A stretch of DNA of 64,000 nucleotides from Microcebus murinus. Its lineage: Eukaryota; Chordata; Mammalia; Primates; Cheirogaleidae. The notes under the pieces are model-generated. The model was not told the DNA's origin, searched no databases, and saw only the letters and a program-made list of their open reading frames with translations. Positions 49,475 through 62,329 of the stretch are shown piece by piece. Position numbers and translations under genes: made by a program. Position 1 is the first letter of the stretch. The number at the start of each line of letters is the position of its first letter. Location: NCBI RefSeq assembly GCF_040939455.1, contig NC_134107.1, positions 17,857,537-17,921,536 on the forward strand. Reading direction: 5' to 3'.

Positions 49475-50589
49475 AAAACAAATTCAAAATAAACTCCAAG
49501 CCCCACAAACAGGTTATTTCCTGTGACATTTTGCAGTGTTTCTAGCCTACCGTAGTGTGAAGGTGAAGGATCTTCCTCTATGTCTACATAGTTACAGGGC
49601 TATGAATAGCCATGTAGCTAAGTCCATGATAAAGAAGGAATGATGCTCTCACAGTGGGAGTAAGGGATTCATCTGCCCATGATCGGAACACTGTTTTATA
49701 ATTATGTGCACATAATGGCAGACATGTGATTGCCCTGGGTAAAATAATCTGGCATTGTAAGAAAATATAAGAAGGTGTCCAGATCTATACTGGTTTGAAC
49801 AGGAAATCCTACCTATGTTTTTGGTGGTTTTTAATTCCCGCCCCCTGCCCCCCCCCCAAGTTATTCTCAGGAAAAAGAAGCAGGACTGAACTACCACAAA
49901 GCCTACCCATTCAGGGCAGAACTTGGGAAGACTTTTTAGAAGACTGAACAATACCCCCCCAACAAGCCAAGATATATATCTTCATCCAAATCACTGCAGT
50001 TGCAAATTTAACCTTATTTGGCAAAAGGGTTTCCAAAGATTACACATTTGAGTATGTAGTTAATTTAAAGATCTTGAAATGAGACCATCATGAATGATCT
50101 GTATGAGCCCTAAATTCAATGATGAGTATCCTTTTAAGAGAAAAGCAGAGGGAAATTTGAGGCAAACGGAAGAGGAAAGGACACAGACACACAGAGGAGG
50201 AGGCGATGTGAAGAAAGAAGGTACAGATGGGAGTTACACAGCCAGCAGGGAGTCCCTGAAGCCACCAGGAGCTGGAAGAAGGAAGGAAGAATTCTCCCCT
50301 GCAGCAGTTGAAAGGGCCTGTGTTTCTGCTCATAACTTGCTTTCAGACTACTGGTTTCTGTAACTGTGAAAGAATAGATTTCTGTCGTTTTAAGTCAACA
50401 TGTTTATGGTAATCTGTTACAGCAGCAATAGGAAACTAATACAGGCTACGTTGGAATTTCCTTGTTTTTCCCATGGCTACAGCAGAGACAAATCCTGAAA
50501 TGACAGTCACAATGACAAAATGACTGCTATACATAGATGAAAAAAATTAATACTTGATTTTTATCTGGAATGATAACTGTAAGTTTGGG
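49475..50589. other. Intergenic, containing an old interspersed repeat
   Basis: The part at about 49960-50443 ends 'ttaagtcaacatgtttatggtaatctgttacagcagcaataggaaactaatacag', a pattern typical of an old mammalian interspersed repeat, probably LTR- or transposon-derived. I cannot name it. No gene. Confidence 0.4.
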
Positions 50590-50752
50590 ATTTAAAGGAG
50601 GGGATGGGTATATGCATACATGGTGAGTGCAATGAGCACCCTCTGGGGGATGGACACGCTTGAAACTCTGACTAGAGAGGGGAGGGGAGGCAAGGGCAAT
50701 GTACGTGACCTTACCATTTGTACCCTCGTAATATGCTGAAATTTTAAAAAGT
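50590..50752 (+). mobile_element. L1 3' UTR fragment
   Basis: Carries CTGGGGGATGGACACGCTTG, the G-rich run and the terminal CGTAATATGCTGAAATTT. 5'-truncated with a short tail. I found no duplication flanks. Confidence 0.7.
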
Positions 50753-51654
50753 GATTTTTTGAGTAGCTGCTTCATAATTCGAGAAAGGGCTCTACTCCAG
50801 GGTATTTATTTTGTTGTAGCACCTGGCAGTTTTGGAGGCTTTGTGTGTTCATGAACAGAGGTTAGGGGTGTCCTGTGACGGGAACCGAGAGAGCCATGAA
50901 GGTTTTGGTATTCTACTACAGAGCTTCTAAGCTGCGAGCAATGTGAAGGCAGATTCATCATCTCACAAGCTTCCAGGATGGAAAGTCCAACCTGGAGGAG
51001 CTTAGAGGAGGGACATTGTAAGAAGACCAGCCAAAGAGATCATAACGGAAACACAAACTGGATAAGAGGTCTCCAGCTCCTGAATGATTACAGGATTGAG
51101 GATCCAAGTCCAAATCATTTACTTCTTGACTCCCAATCTGAAAGACAAAGATGTATTTGTTTTTCCCTGTAGTCTGATTTCATTATTTGTACCAGACACA
51201 CCTTCTCTATTCTTGCATCCATCAAAACACAATATTATTGTAATACTGGTTATATCAATATTCAGCTGTATCACTTTTCACTATGTGAAAGCCATTTTTA
51301 ACTGAGGCAATATATATGCAATGCACAATGGATATTTTTCAGTTATGCCATTTTTTTCTCACTGTGCAAAAGCTACTCAAATTTGAGCCATGCAATATAT
51401 TATGAAGTTTTCTTCCCCATACAACTTTTTTCTCTTAATAATAATAATAATACTCTTGTTTTTATTTGTTTATTTTCCTATGCACACTTTCAAATTTTCT
51501 TCTGAATTCTCTACCAAGATATTAATGCAAAAGTGAGAGGGGGAGGGGTAGCTAAGATTCTCTACTGGCTCAACCTCTCCTGTTCTACTTCATTTTACAA
51601 GGGATACCATGGAGTTTTCTTGTTGAGCCTGGAACTAAAGTATGGAGCCACTAT
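50753..51654. other. Intergenic
   Basis: No feature recognised. Confidence 0.4.
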
Positions 51655-51966
51655 GTACAACTAGAAACAAACATAAAATTATCAGGAAACAGATCTCAGA
51701 TTTATTCAGCCTATGAAGCAAAACTTTAATTGCACTTTCCCTTAACAGCCTCATTCCCAAGATACGATACACTTTGGGGACACAGTGTCTTCAATAACAA
51801 CAAGAAAATGATGCAACTAGTATAGAGAACTTTTATCTAATTGACAAAGACACCAATTATATTTTCCAGTGAAGTATTCCACATATTTTTTTTTTTGGTG
51901 AAGATAAAGAATAAAATCAAAGGACTATAGTCAATTCTGACCTATTCTCTGTGTGAGAGTAGCCAT
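51655..51966 (+). promoter_or_regulatory. Candidate 5' non-coding exon/promoter of the OR at 54685
   Basis: Paralogous to 33385-33676. It ends at a possible donor, AGCCAT|GTGAAG (exon end 51966), weaker than its partner. A homeodomain-type CTAATTGA lies near 51838. The presumed acceptor is at 54665. Conservation of both segment and donor position between the paralogues is the argument; transcription is not shown. Confidence 0.35.
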
Positions 51967-53849
51967 GTGAAGGGCAGGGATGAAATGTGCAAAACTTGGC
52001 TCATTTTACTTTAGTTCTTTCTAAAATCTTTAAAGAAGAAGGAGCCTATTAGAATGTAAGTTGAGAATTGATTGAAATTGATGATTGAATTGATTGATTG
52101 ATGAAAATGATTTCATTTTCTGATCTTCGTTCTACCTACATTGTAACAAGTTCAAGAGCACATACATTAAGTGGAATTAAAATAGATTATATATTTTGTT
52201 CATGCCAAGATCAGCATGATCCTCATCATGGTTGGATGAGTCAACAAGATCTAAAAAGAGATGATTTATGTAGAGATAAGTCAAGGTTCTGCAACTGTAT
52301 CAAACTATATTCATATAATTATAAAATTGAACAGAGATGCTTTAGCAACATGATGGAGGGAAAAGATAGCCCTGAATGCAGCTCATATCCATAGCTAAAC
52401 CACCTAAATCATTTCCTCACTAAGGGAAGGCTATCATAGGTTAGCTGCTGATGCCCTCGTGCTCTGAGCCCGAGAGCTGACTGTGTCTCCTATTCTGTAT
52501 GGTCTGATCTGTGTGGAGCATTGTATTCTATTCTAGCACTGACTGAATGGAAAAGAGACATTGAGAAATCAAAATGTGTCTAGAGGGATAGGAGGATTGG
52601 GTAGCTGTGGAAACAAGACTGATAAGGAAGGATTGAGGAGCTTTGGACAATTGTCAAATGAAAGACTGAACGGTGTGACCCTGGAATCGTTATGAGACTC
52701 TTGAAGAGGTTTGAGCAGGAGGTGAGTGTGATGGGTAAACACTTAGGCTAATCACCTCAACTTGTCTTTTTAATTTCCCTGAAATAAAAGATATAATGTA
52801 AAATGTATATTATTGTCCTCAGAGGAGGCCTTGTAAAAGTGAAATAATAAATCTCAAGTTAGAAATATGAAGAAAAGTTGCCTAACCTAAGTATGATGTT
52901 GGACTCCAATATTCCTGGGCTAATAAGAATTTTTGAAAGTAAAGTATGAGCAGTTTTCTGAATACTTACACATTGATCCTCTCATTTTAAGTTGGTGACA
53001 ATTGTCAAAGATCAAAAAGCATGAGTTTTACCCATATGTCATGAATTATGCTGCTAAGAATCAAAGAGATCAGCTGACTTGACCAAGGTCACCCGTACAG
53101 TGGGTGACTAAATGATAAATTGAGGATGTAGGATTTGAGCTCATGCCACGAATTCCCCAGCGGACAGGGTGGGAAATAGTGCATCACGTAGGAATAAGAA
53201 AAGAGACAATAGAGGAGAAAGAGTGGGTTCAGGGGACTCAAGCTTTCCAGATCAAGAGCCCCAAGAATAATTCCTCACTCGTATTTATTCATCCCAAGAA
53301 CAAAAAGATCATTTTAAATCATACAAACAAACATGTTCTAAAGACATCCAATCGGCAAACAATGTCCTATAGATTACCATAAAGATTACATATTATAAAG
53401 TTATCCCGCAGGCAAACTTTAAAGACTGTTTATAAAGATTAAGATATTCAGGTGCACAGTTGTCTCAGCAAAGCTATTTCTAGCCTAAAGCTAAACAAGA
53501 ACATAAATTTAGGATCCCGGCCAGGCTAGTTTTCCAGCAGATTGGGTGTTTCTTTCTAATAGCGTCCTGGAGCAGTTTTCTGCCCCAGGAGAGAAACTGT
53601 TTTCAGTTCCTCCTGCCTTGGAATGTCCTTACCGTTTGGAAAACAGCCACATCTACGCAGACTGTCACATCCACAGAGGTTCTTATGCCAGCAATATCCC
53701 TACGTCACTCTAACATTTCTAAACTAACCCAACAAGCTCATTTACAGATTTCTTTCTTTTCTTTTAGATTTCTTTGAGATCAAAGGAACTGTGAAGGCTC
53801 AGGAATCATTCCAGCAGTGTTAAAAAGGAGGCTATCCATCCTTTTGGAT
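51967..53849. other. Intergenic (presumed OR 5' intron)
   Basis: A short ATTG-rich run lies at 52062-52104 and a reverse MIR relic at about 53040-53140. No gene recognised. Confidence 0.4.
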
Positions 53850-54220
53850 GAATTCCAATTGTGGAGTCTGTGTTTGAAATTTGACAGACATGTTCAAAGC
53901 CCATCTCTGCCAGTCACTAGCTTTATGAATGTGGGTTGAGCTCCAATGTTCCTCCATTCCTATATTAAATGAAGTAATAATATTTTTTTAGTGTGCAGGC
54001 CTTTTAGAGAGATTAGCTAATATGATAATATGAGTAATAATTATTGAGCACTTATCTAGGTGTTCAGTAAGACTCTACTAGATCTTTTGCATGCAATATC
54101 TCCTTTAATCCTCACATTACTTGGTAAGTATTATTATTATTATTTCCATTTCACAGATGAAGATAAATAACTTTCCCAGGGTTAAAGGTTGTGGTCCAGT
54201 TCAGACCATTTGGAAAGCAT
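53850..54220. repeat. Two MIR relics in opposite orientations
   Basis: A forward MIR lies at about 53850-54020 ('catctctgccagtcactagctttatgaatgtggg') and a reverse one at about 54025-54220 ('tttaatcctcacattacttgg..ttccatttcacagatgaag'). Confidence 0.6.
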
Positions 54221-54684
54221 GCATTTAGCCTTATGTTGTAATCATAAAGCACGCAGCATGTGGCCAATAAATGCCTGGTTGCTCATTTCTTTGCCAACTT
54301 GCCTTATTCTCACTCTCCCATATCAGCTGGTGGACTCAGGTAAGGTTCACTGATGTGGGAGTTACTAGGCACCTATCCTGAAACCAATGCTCTCAGTAAC
54401 TGGTTGTGGGACCTTGAACAGTCTGCTCCTGTTTTGTAGACTTCCATTTTCTATCTATGTATCAATATATTCCCATGATGTCTTAAAATCTCATAGCTTC
54501 AGGTCTGATATTTTGCACTTACGTACATCTTTTTTCCTTGGCTGCATGGTGTATCTAACTCATATCATGCTTAATGCTCATCCAATTCCTGGTATGTTTT
54601 TGCCGTGTCTCATTTTTGAAGACTTGTCTACTGAATCTGTCGTGAATCCTTTGCTCTTCTTCTAGTAGAAACAAGAACCAGTCA
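54221..54684. other. Upstream flank of the second OR
   Basis: Ends with a good acceptor, TTTGCTCTTCTTCTAG (to 54665), 19 bases before the ATG. The open frame before the acceptor has no family match. Confidence 0.45.
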
Positions 54685-55626
54685 ATGGCCAATGATAATT
54701 ACACAAGAGTCACCGAGTTCATTTTCACAGGCTTGAATTACAGTCCCCAGTTGCAGGTCTTCCTCTTCCTGCTCTTTTTGAGTTTCTACATCATCAATCT
54801 AACTGGAAACTTGGGCATGATTGTTCTCATCCGGATCGACTCCCGCCTTCACACACCCATGTACTTTTTCCTCAGCCACCTGTCTTTTGTGGACATCTGC
54901 TTCTCCTCAGTCGTGAGCCCCAAGATGCTCACTGACTTCTTTGTCAAGAGGAAAGCCATCTCTTTCCTGGGCTGTGCTTTGCAGCAGTGGTTCTTTGGGT
55001 TCTTTGTGGCGGCAGAGTGTTTTCTCTTGGCGTCCATGGCCTATGACCGCTATGTGGCCATCTGCAACCCGCTGTTGTACTCAGTTGCCATGTCCCAGAG
55101 ACTCTGTGTACAGCTGGTGGTGGGTCCCTATGTCATTGGATTCATGAACACCATGACTCATACAACAAATGCATTTCGTCTCCCTTTTTGTGGCCCAAAT
55201 GTCATCAATCATTTCTTCTGTGACATGTCTCCCCTGCTCTCTCTCGTATGTGCCGATACCAGGCTCAATAAGTTGGTAGTTTTCATTGTGGCTGGAGCTG
55301 TGGGAGTCTTCAGTGGTCTGACTATCCTGGTCTCCTACATCTATATTCTCACTGCCATCCTGAGGATCCGCTCTGCTGATGGGAGGCGCAAAGCCTTTTC
55401 CACCTGCTCTTCTCACCTGACAGCCGTCTCCATCCTGTATGGTACCCTGTTCTTTATCTATGTACGGCCTAGTGCGAGTTTCTCTCTGGATCTCAATAAA
55501 GTAGTGTCTGTGTTTTACACAGCAGTGATTCCTATGTTGAACCCACTTATCTACAGCTTGAGAAACAAAGAAGTCAAAGACGCCATTCACAGGACTGTTG
55601 CTAAAAGGAAGTTTTGCCAAGCCTAG
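54685..55626 (+). CDS. Intact class II olfactory receptor (OR5-like), 313 aa
   Basis: A second full-length odorant receptor, paralogous to the one at 37771. Landmarks: NYT glycosylation site at residue 5, GN in TM1 (41-42), PMYFFL (58-63), Cys97, [10 protein letters not shown] (118-127), [13 protein letters not shown] in loop 2 (169-181), SY in TM5 (217-218), KAFSTCSSH (236-244), [12 protein letters not shown] (283-294). Differences from its paralogue cluster in TM1, the TM3 edge, loop 2 to TM5 (residues 188-223) and the C-tail, while TM2, TM6 and TM7 are nearly identical, as expected if ligand contacts diverged. A single coding exon behind an acceptor at 54665. Subfamily uncertain (OR5G-like); ligand unknown. 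Confidence 0.96.
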   Translation: MANDNYTRVTEFIFTGLNYSPQLQVFLFLLFLSFYIINLTGNLGMIVLIRIDSRLHTPMYFFLSHLSFVDICFSSVVSPKMLTDFFVKRKAISFLGCALQQWFFGFFVAAECFLLASMAYDRYVAICNPLLYSVAMSQRLCVQLVVGPYVIGFMNTMTHTTNAFRLPFCGPNVINHFFCDMSPLLSLVCADTRLNKLVVFIVAGAVGVFSGLTILVSYIYILTAILRIRSADGRRKAFSTCSSHLTAVSILYGTLFFIYVRPSASFSLDLNKVVSVFYTAVIPMLNPLIYSLRNKEVKDAIHRTVAKRKFCQA

Positions 55627-56118
55627 ATTATCTAGAAAGGAAATTGAAGAGAAAAAAAATTAAAAGGACAGGTTCATTGTGTAGCTTACTATGATTGTAA
55701 GAGACTTGCAAGTATTTGGGGCTACTTAGCATCACTTTATCCATTCATCCATCAAATTATTGCTTAATTTAGCTAATCAATGTGGATTCATTGAACTCTG
55801 CATATGATGTTTTCTCTGTAACATGCCAATATTACATTTCAAACCCATGGACCATTTAATTTCACTTCCCTGTAACACCTCACAGTCCAATTATTTTTTT
55901 AAAAAAAAAGCTTTGTATTATTATTTAATTTATTATTTTTTTAATTTGCTAATATGCTTTCTTTTTGAACTGACTCCTTGGCATTGGGAAGTTAAAATTC
56001 AGTGTTGTATGTTTTGCACTCACATGTAGCTCCTGTCAACAGGAATCTGTAAAAAAGTAATGTGGGATTTTATGGGTAACCTCATGAATGGGATGAAACT
56101 CTTGGCTGTACACACACA
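55627..56118. other. 3' flank of the second OR
   Basis: AT-rich, with an A run near 55900. No gene. Confidence 0.35.
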
Positions 56119-56258
56119 TTTTTTTTTATTTCGGCATATTATGGGGGTACAGATTTTAAGGTTTCAATAAATGCCCATTCCCCCCCCCACAAGTGTCTGA
56201 GTCTCCATCATGACCATCCCCCAGATGGTGCACATCTCACTCATTATGTATGTATATA

Positions 56259-56279
56259 CCCTCCCCCCTCCCCCCTCCC
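56259..56279 (-). other. G-quadruplex motif in the L1 3' UTR
   Basis: On the - strand the order is G3-A-G6-A-G6-A-G3, a canonical four-run G4 motif with one-base loops. Polypurine G-rich tracts are a known feature of primate L1 3' UTRs. Confidence 0.85.
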
Positions 56280-56335
56280 ACCTGCCCAATACCCTATTAC
56301 TGTAGTACCTATGTGTCCACTTAGGTGCTACTCAG

Positions 56336-59300
56336 TTAATACCAGTTTGCTGGAGAATATATCTGGTGCTTGTTTTTCCATTCTTGGGATACTTCACTTA
56401 GTAGTATGGGTTCTAGCTCTAACCAGGAAAATATAAGATGTGCTATATCACCATTGTTTCTTAGAGCTGAATAGTACTCCATGGTATACATATACCACAT
56501 TTTATTAATCCATTCTTGGATTGATGGGCACTTGGGCTGTTTCCACAGCCTTGCAATTATGAATTGTGCTGCTATAAACATTCGAGTGCAGGTGTCTTTT
56601 TTGTAGAGTGTCACTGGATCATTTGGGTAGATGCCCAGCAATGGGATTGCTGGATCAAATGGTAGATTCACTTGTATCGCTTTAAGGTATCTCCATATTG
56701 CACAGAGGTTGAACTAGTTTGCAGTCCCACCAGCAGTGTAGGAGTGTTCCTCTCTCTCCGCAACCACGCCAGCATTTATTGTTTAGAGATTTTTTGATAA
56801 AGGCCATTCTCACTGGGGTTAAGTGATATCTCATTGTGGTTTTGATTTGCATTTCCCTGATGATTAGAGATGTTGAGCATTTTTTCATGTTTGTTGGCCA
56901 TTCTTCTGTCTTCTTTAGAAAAGTTTCTGTTCATGTCCTCTGCCCACTTTTTAATGGGGTTATTTGATTTTTTTCTTCCTGATTTTCATGAGTTCTAAGT
57001 ATATTCTAGTTATCAGTCCCTTATCGGATGCATAGGATGCAAAAATTTTCTCCCATTCTGTAGGTTGTCTGTTTACTTTGATGACTATTTCTTTGGCTGT
57101 GCAGAAGCTTTGTAGTTTGATCATGTCCCATTTATTTATTTTTGTTGCTGCTGTGATTGCCTTTGGGGACTTCTTCATAAACTCTTTGCCCAGGCCAATG
57201 TCTAGGAGAGTGTTTCCAACTTTGTCCTCTAGAGTTCTAATAGTTTCATACCTTAGGTTTAAGTCTGTTATCCAGCGTGAGTTGGTTTTTGTGAGAGGTG
57301 AAAGGTGTGGGTCCTGTTTTAGCCTTCTACAGGTGGCTATCTAGTTTTCCCAGCACCATTTATTGAAAAGGGATTCTTTTCCCCAGCGTATGTTTTTGTC
57401 TGCTTTGTCAAAGATTAGATGGCTATATGAGGATGGTTTTATATCAGGATTCTCACATCTGTTCCACTGGTCAATATTCCTATTTTTGTGCCAATACCAT
57501 ATTGATTTAATTACTACAGCTTTGTAGTATAGTTTGATATCTGGCATATTAATGCCTCCCATTTTGTTTTTGTTGCCTAGAATTGCTCTTGAAATTCGGG
57601 GTCTTCTTTGGTTCTATACGAAGCGTAAAATTATTTTTTCTATATCTGTGAAGAATGCTGATGTGATTTTAATAGGTATTGCATTGAATCTGTAGATCAG
57701 TTTGGGTAGTATAGACATTTTGATGATATTGAGTCTGCCGATCCACGAGCATGGTATGGATTTCCATCTGTTACATCCTCTGCTATTTCCTTTCTCAGTG
57801 TTTCATAGTTCTCCCTGTAGAGGTCTTTTACATCCTTGGTTAAGTATATTCCTAGGTACTTTAATTTCTTTGTTGCTATTGTGAAGGGAATTGAGTCTTT
57901 GATTTGGTTCTCAATTAGATTGTTGTTGGCGTATATGAATGACTCTGATTTCTGTGTATTGATTTTGTATCCTGAGACTTTACTAAATTCATTGATCAGT
58001 TCCAGGAGTTTCTTGGTTGAATCTTTGGGGTTTTCTAGATACAATATCATATCATCAGCAAACAGTGAAAGTTTGATCTCTTCTGCCCCTATTTGGATAC
58101 CTTTGATTCCATTTTCCTGTCTGATTGCTGTAGCCAAGACTTCCAGCACTATGTTGAACAGAAGTGGAGATAGTGGGCAGCCTTGTCTGGTTCCAGTTCT
58201 AAGTGGGAATGATTTCAATTTTTCCCCATTCAGTATGATGTTGGCTATGGGTCTGTCATATATGGCTTGTATCATTTTTAGGTATGTCCCTTCTATGCCT
58301 ATTTTCTTAAGTGTTCGTATCATGAAAGGGTGTTGAATTTTGTCAAAAGCTTTTTCTGCATCTATTGAAAGAATCATGTGGTCTTTGTTTTTGCTTCTGT
58401 TTATGTGGTGAATTGCATTTATAGATTTACGTATGTTGAACCATCCCTGCATCCCTGGGATGAAGCCCACTTGGTCGTGGTGGATTATTTTTTTGATAAG
58501 CGTCTGGATTCGGTTAGCTAAGATTTTGTTGAAAATTTTTGCATCTATATTCATTAGGGATATTGGTCTGTAGTTTTCTTTTTTTGTTGCATCCTTTCCT
58601 GGTTTTGGTATCAGAGTAATATTCGCTTCATAAAAGGTGTCGGGGAGGTTTCCGTTCTTCTCGATGTTGTGGAATAGTTTCTGCAAGATAGGTACTAGTT
58701 CTTCTTTGTAAGTGTGGTAAAATTCAGGTGTGAAGCCATCTGGACCAGGACTTTTCTTTTTAGGGAGATTTTTAATTGCTGTTTCTATTTCAGCTGTTGA
58801 GATTGGTCTGTTCAGGGAATCTATTTCTTCCTGGTTGAGCCTAGGGAGGCTGTGTGTTTCTAGAAATTTGTCCATTTCCTCCACATTTTCCAGTTTGTGT
58901 GCATAAAGATTTTTGTAGTATTCATAAATTGTATCTTGTATCTCTTTGGGATCAGTTGTGATATCTCCTTTTTTGTTCCTGATGGAGCTTATTAGAGATT
59001 TCTCTTTTCTGCTTTTCGTTAGCTTAGCAAATGGTGTGTCAATTTTGTTTATTTTTTCAAAGAACCAACTTTTTGTTTTATTAATCTCCTGAATAGCTTC
59101 CCTGTTTTCAATTTCGTTTAGTTCTGATTTGATCCTGTTGGTTTCACTTCTTCTGCTGGGTTTGGGGTTGGTCTGTTCTTCTTTTTCCAGCTCTTTGAGT
59201 CGTTTCATTAGATTGTCTATTTGTGATCTTCTTGTCTTTTGGTTATAGGCATTTATGAAGATAAACTTTCCTCTCAGAACTGCTTTAGCTGTGTCCCAGA

Positions 59301-60160
59301 GGAGTTGATAACTTGTCTCTCCATTGTCATTTTCTTCATAGAATTTTTTTATTTCCGTCTTGATTTCTTCATTTATGAAGTAATCATTTAGTAGGAGGTT
59401 GTTTAATTTCCATGTTTTTGTGTAGAAATGTGAGTTTCTGTTAGGGTTGATTTCGACTTTTATTCCACTGTGATCTGAGAAGGTACATGGTATGATTTCT
59501 ATTTTTTTCAAATTTCTTGAGATTTTCTTTGTGTTCTAGGATATGGTCAATCTTAGAGAATGTCCCGTGTGCTGATGAGAAGAACGTATATTCAGTGGAT
59601 TTTGGGTAGAATGTTCTGTAAATGTCAGTCAGACCCAATTGTTCTAGAGTTTTGTTTAAGTCCATTATTTCTTTATTAATTTTCTGTTTGGAGGATCTGT
59701 CTCATGCTGGCAGTGAGGTGTTGAAACCTCCGGTGATTATGGAGTTGCTATTAATCCATTTGCTTAGCTCCAGTAAGGTTTGCTTTATGAATCTGGGTGC
59801 ACCTAAGTTGGGTGCATATATATTTAAAATTGTTATCTATTCTTGTTGAACTGTGCCCTTCAGCATTATATAATGACCCTCTTTGTCTTTCACTACTTTT
59901 GTTGGTTTAAAAACTAAATCATCTGAAATTAGAACTGCCACACCAGCCTTCTTTTGGCTTCTATTTGCTTGGAATATTGATCTCCACCATTTTATTTTTA
60001 GTCTATATGCATCCTTGCAGATTAGATGTGTTTCCTGAACACAGCATATACTTGGCCTGTATTTTCTTATCCATTCAGCCAGCCTATGTCTCTTGAGTGG
60101 AGAGTTTAAGCCATTCACATTTATTGAGAGAACTGATAGGTAAGGTAGATTACTGATCAT
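56336..60160 (-). pseudogene. L1 ORF2 (endonuclease/reverse transcriptase), broken
   Basis: ORF2 makes the endonuclease and reverse transcriptase that nick target DNA and copy L1 RNA at the nick. The N-terminal endonuclease begins at 60160 (NVNGLNSPLKRHRL) and its frame stops at 59837; the [10 protein letters not shown] end of that domain is in another frame at 59441-59665. The longest open stretch, 57697-59511 (604 codons), covers the reverse transcriptase with [18 protein letters not shown], the catalytic [12 protein letters not shown] box and thumb. The C-terminal Cys-rich region ([18 protein letters not shown]) is at 56682-56888. At least five breaks separate these parts. Confidence 0.92.
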
Positions 60161-60245
60161 TTGTTGGGTTGGATATTGTTGCTATGATTTCTGTCTTGAG
60201 CCATTGTAATATCTGGCCTTTAATATCTTTGGGTTTTGGTTGTTT

Positions 60246-60960
60246 TTATATTCGTGGGCTATTATTATGATGTTCCTTGTGTAACGCTGTTTTAAGTACT
60301 TCTTGTAGTTCTGGTCTTGTCTTGGTGAATTCTCTGAGCCTTTGCTTGTCTGAGAATGTTTTTATTTCTCCTTTATATATGAAGCTTAGTTTTTCAAGGA
60401 ATAATATTCTGGGCTGGGCATTGTTTTGTTTCAAAAGTGTGAGAATGGGGCCCCAGTCTCTCCTTGCTTGTAAAGTCTCATTAGAGAAGTCTGATGTTAT
60501 TTGAATTGGCTTTCCCTTTTATGTTACTTGCTTCTTTTGTCTTACAGCTCTTAGAAGGGCCTCTTTAGTTGATACTTTGGTCAGTCTGATGACTGCATGT
60601 CGTGACGTCTTCCTGTTTGCGTTGAATCTCCCCGGGGTCCTCTGAGCTTCTTGAACTTGTATATCAAAATTTTGAGCAAGGCCTGGGAAATTTTCCTCTA
60701 TTATATCTTCAAACAGCTTGCCCAACCCTTGAGTGTTGTCTTCTTCCCCTTCTGGTAACCCTATGACCCTCACATTAGGTTTCTTCACATAATCCCACAG
60801 CTCTTGTAGGCTTTGCTCTTTTCTCTTGTTTCTCTGCTCTATTTCTGTGACTGATTTATTTAATTGGAGGGTGTTATCTTCAAGCTCTGATATTCTTTCT
60901 TCTGTTTGATCTACAGGGGTGGCCTTGACATGTATCATAGGGACTGAAGACAGATCTGTG
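60246..60960 (-). pseudogene. L1 ORF1 (RNA-binding protein), truncated and frameshifted
   Basis: ORF1 makes the trimeric RNA chaperone of the L1 particle. The central part lies at 60519-60915: end of the coiled coil (EERISELEDN), ELWDYVKKPNVRVIGLPEGE at the start of the RRM-like domain, and FPGLAQNFDIQVQEAQRTPG. The C-terminal domain (KGEIKTFSDKQRLREFTKTRP) is in another frame at 60246-60434. The N-terminus is missing. Confidence 0.88.
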
Positions 60961-62139
60961 TTGAATTCCATGGCAGATGAGCTGATTCACTGGCTCGATG
61001 ATGCAATAAAGACACTGTGTTCATCTCCAATATGTTTTACACCTGAAAGAGCTTCTGATAGAATGGGTTAAGCCTGTGTTTTCTCGGGATTCAATTTTCT
61101 GATAGATATTTAGAGGATTATTTGAACCTCAAGAGGTTGGAGCTTTGTTGTGCATATGACAGTGCCCTCTAAAACCTGGCAACAGCCCATCCAAGGATGT
61201 GTGAAGAAACGTGGTAGTTGAAAGTAGGCCCATAGTGTGGATCTGCTGGCTCCTGGTAAGGGCAATAGATTTCCAGCATTGCAAAGAAGTATATCCATGC
61301 AGTTCAATATGATAGTCTGAGTGAGTCCTGGGCATGGTGAGTACTGGGCATCCTTTGGGTCCCTAGCTGGGTGATGTGCCACCACTGCATGTGGAGAGTG
61401 GGCACCCATGCCAGGATCTCTCTGTCCTCTAGGAGACCTAGGGAGGTTACCCAATTCTATCTTTTCCCCTAAATCTGGCTTTACCGCTTGGCTTTGGAAT
61501 GAAGGGAACAGAAGGAGAGAGCTTCACTGAGCAGATGGATCAGCTTCCTAGATGATATTATATTGTCCTGGCCAAATTGTTATAGAAATGCCCTAAGAAT
61601 TTTAAGGAGTTCTTATTTTGACCTAATTACCCAGATTGAATTTAGCAAGGATAATTCAGAAGCTTGCTATGAAAGTCACAGTCTACTGTTTAGGTAAATA
61701 GAGTTTCTATACTTTTGAGTACTTTTCTACAAACAATGTGTTGTGAGCTATTTTTATTAATTATTCTATTATGCACAATTTCTGCAAACAGACAATTATT
61801 CAATGAGTACTAACATAGTCATAACATGATTTAGCTGTAGGGGCCTTAGAAATCAATTTATCCTTACCAGATTACTGGCTAGTTACCGAGGTTTAGAAAA
61901 AACTGTCTTTCATTACTTCGTGGTTTATAAAAGCCCAAAATATGGCTTGTCATCAAATGTATTTATAGTAGATCCACTTGGGTTCCAGGAAACTTGTTGG
62001 AGAGTGAGTGTTCTGGGTGGGATAAGATTTCTCCCCCAGATATTAGAATATTTGTTGAAAATAGTAGGGAATAAATAAGATATAACAAAAATAAATATAG
62101 AATTTAGGACTTAGGACTGGAAGACCTCATACATCAACT
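60961..62139. other. Intergenic, nothing recognised
   Basis: Unique sequence. The frames open here on the - strand (61110-61454) show no family motif. Confidence 0.4.
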
Positions 62140-62280
62140 TATTTAACCAATAAGTACTGACCTTCTGTATGGTAGGCACTGATTCTGGTGCTTCATACAA
62201 CAGTGAAAAAGAATGAACATTATTCCTGCATTTATAGAATTTACAGGATAGTGGATCCAAGATATACTTAAATGGTCACA
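62140..62280. repeat. L2-like relic
   Basis: 'tggtaggcactgattctggtgcttcatacaacagtgaaaaagaatgaac' followed by 'tttatagaatttacagg' follows the familiar L2 3' pattern (caggcactgttctaggtgctgg..acagcagtgaacaaaac). Orientation not assigned. Confidence 0.5.
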
Positions 62281-62329
62281 CTTTTGATGTAACCAGTCAA
62301 GTCCATGACAAGATAAATGGAAATAATGA

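Larger units (their letters stand above)
56119..60960 (-). mobile_element. Long L1 (about 4.8 kb), 5'-truncated in ORF1, broken ORF2
   Basis: Reverse-orientation L1. The T-rich tail starts at 56119, the 3' UTR runs to about 56335, ORF2 to its ATG at 60160, then an ~86-bp spacer and ORF1. The 5' break lies between about 60905 and 60960, within the ORF1 coiled-coil region, so 5' UTR and promoter are missing. ORF2 is interrupted by several frameshifts and stops. It is the least decayed long L1 here but cannot transpose by itself. I found no target-site duplication. Confidence 0.93.

Noticed and set aside
55081..55620. 179-codon - strand open frame
   Set aside because: Antisense shadow of the OR coding exon; its text is fixed by the receptor's conserved residues.
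57836..58336. 166-codon + strand open frame
   Set aside because: Antisense to the L1 reverse-transcriptase region.
56080..60980. Target-site duplication for the long L1
   Set aside because: I compared the flanks near 56100 and 60905-60990 and found no convincing shared word, so none is claimed.
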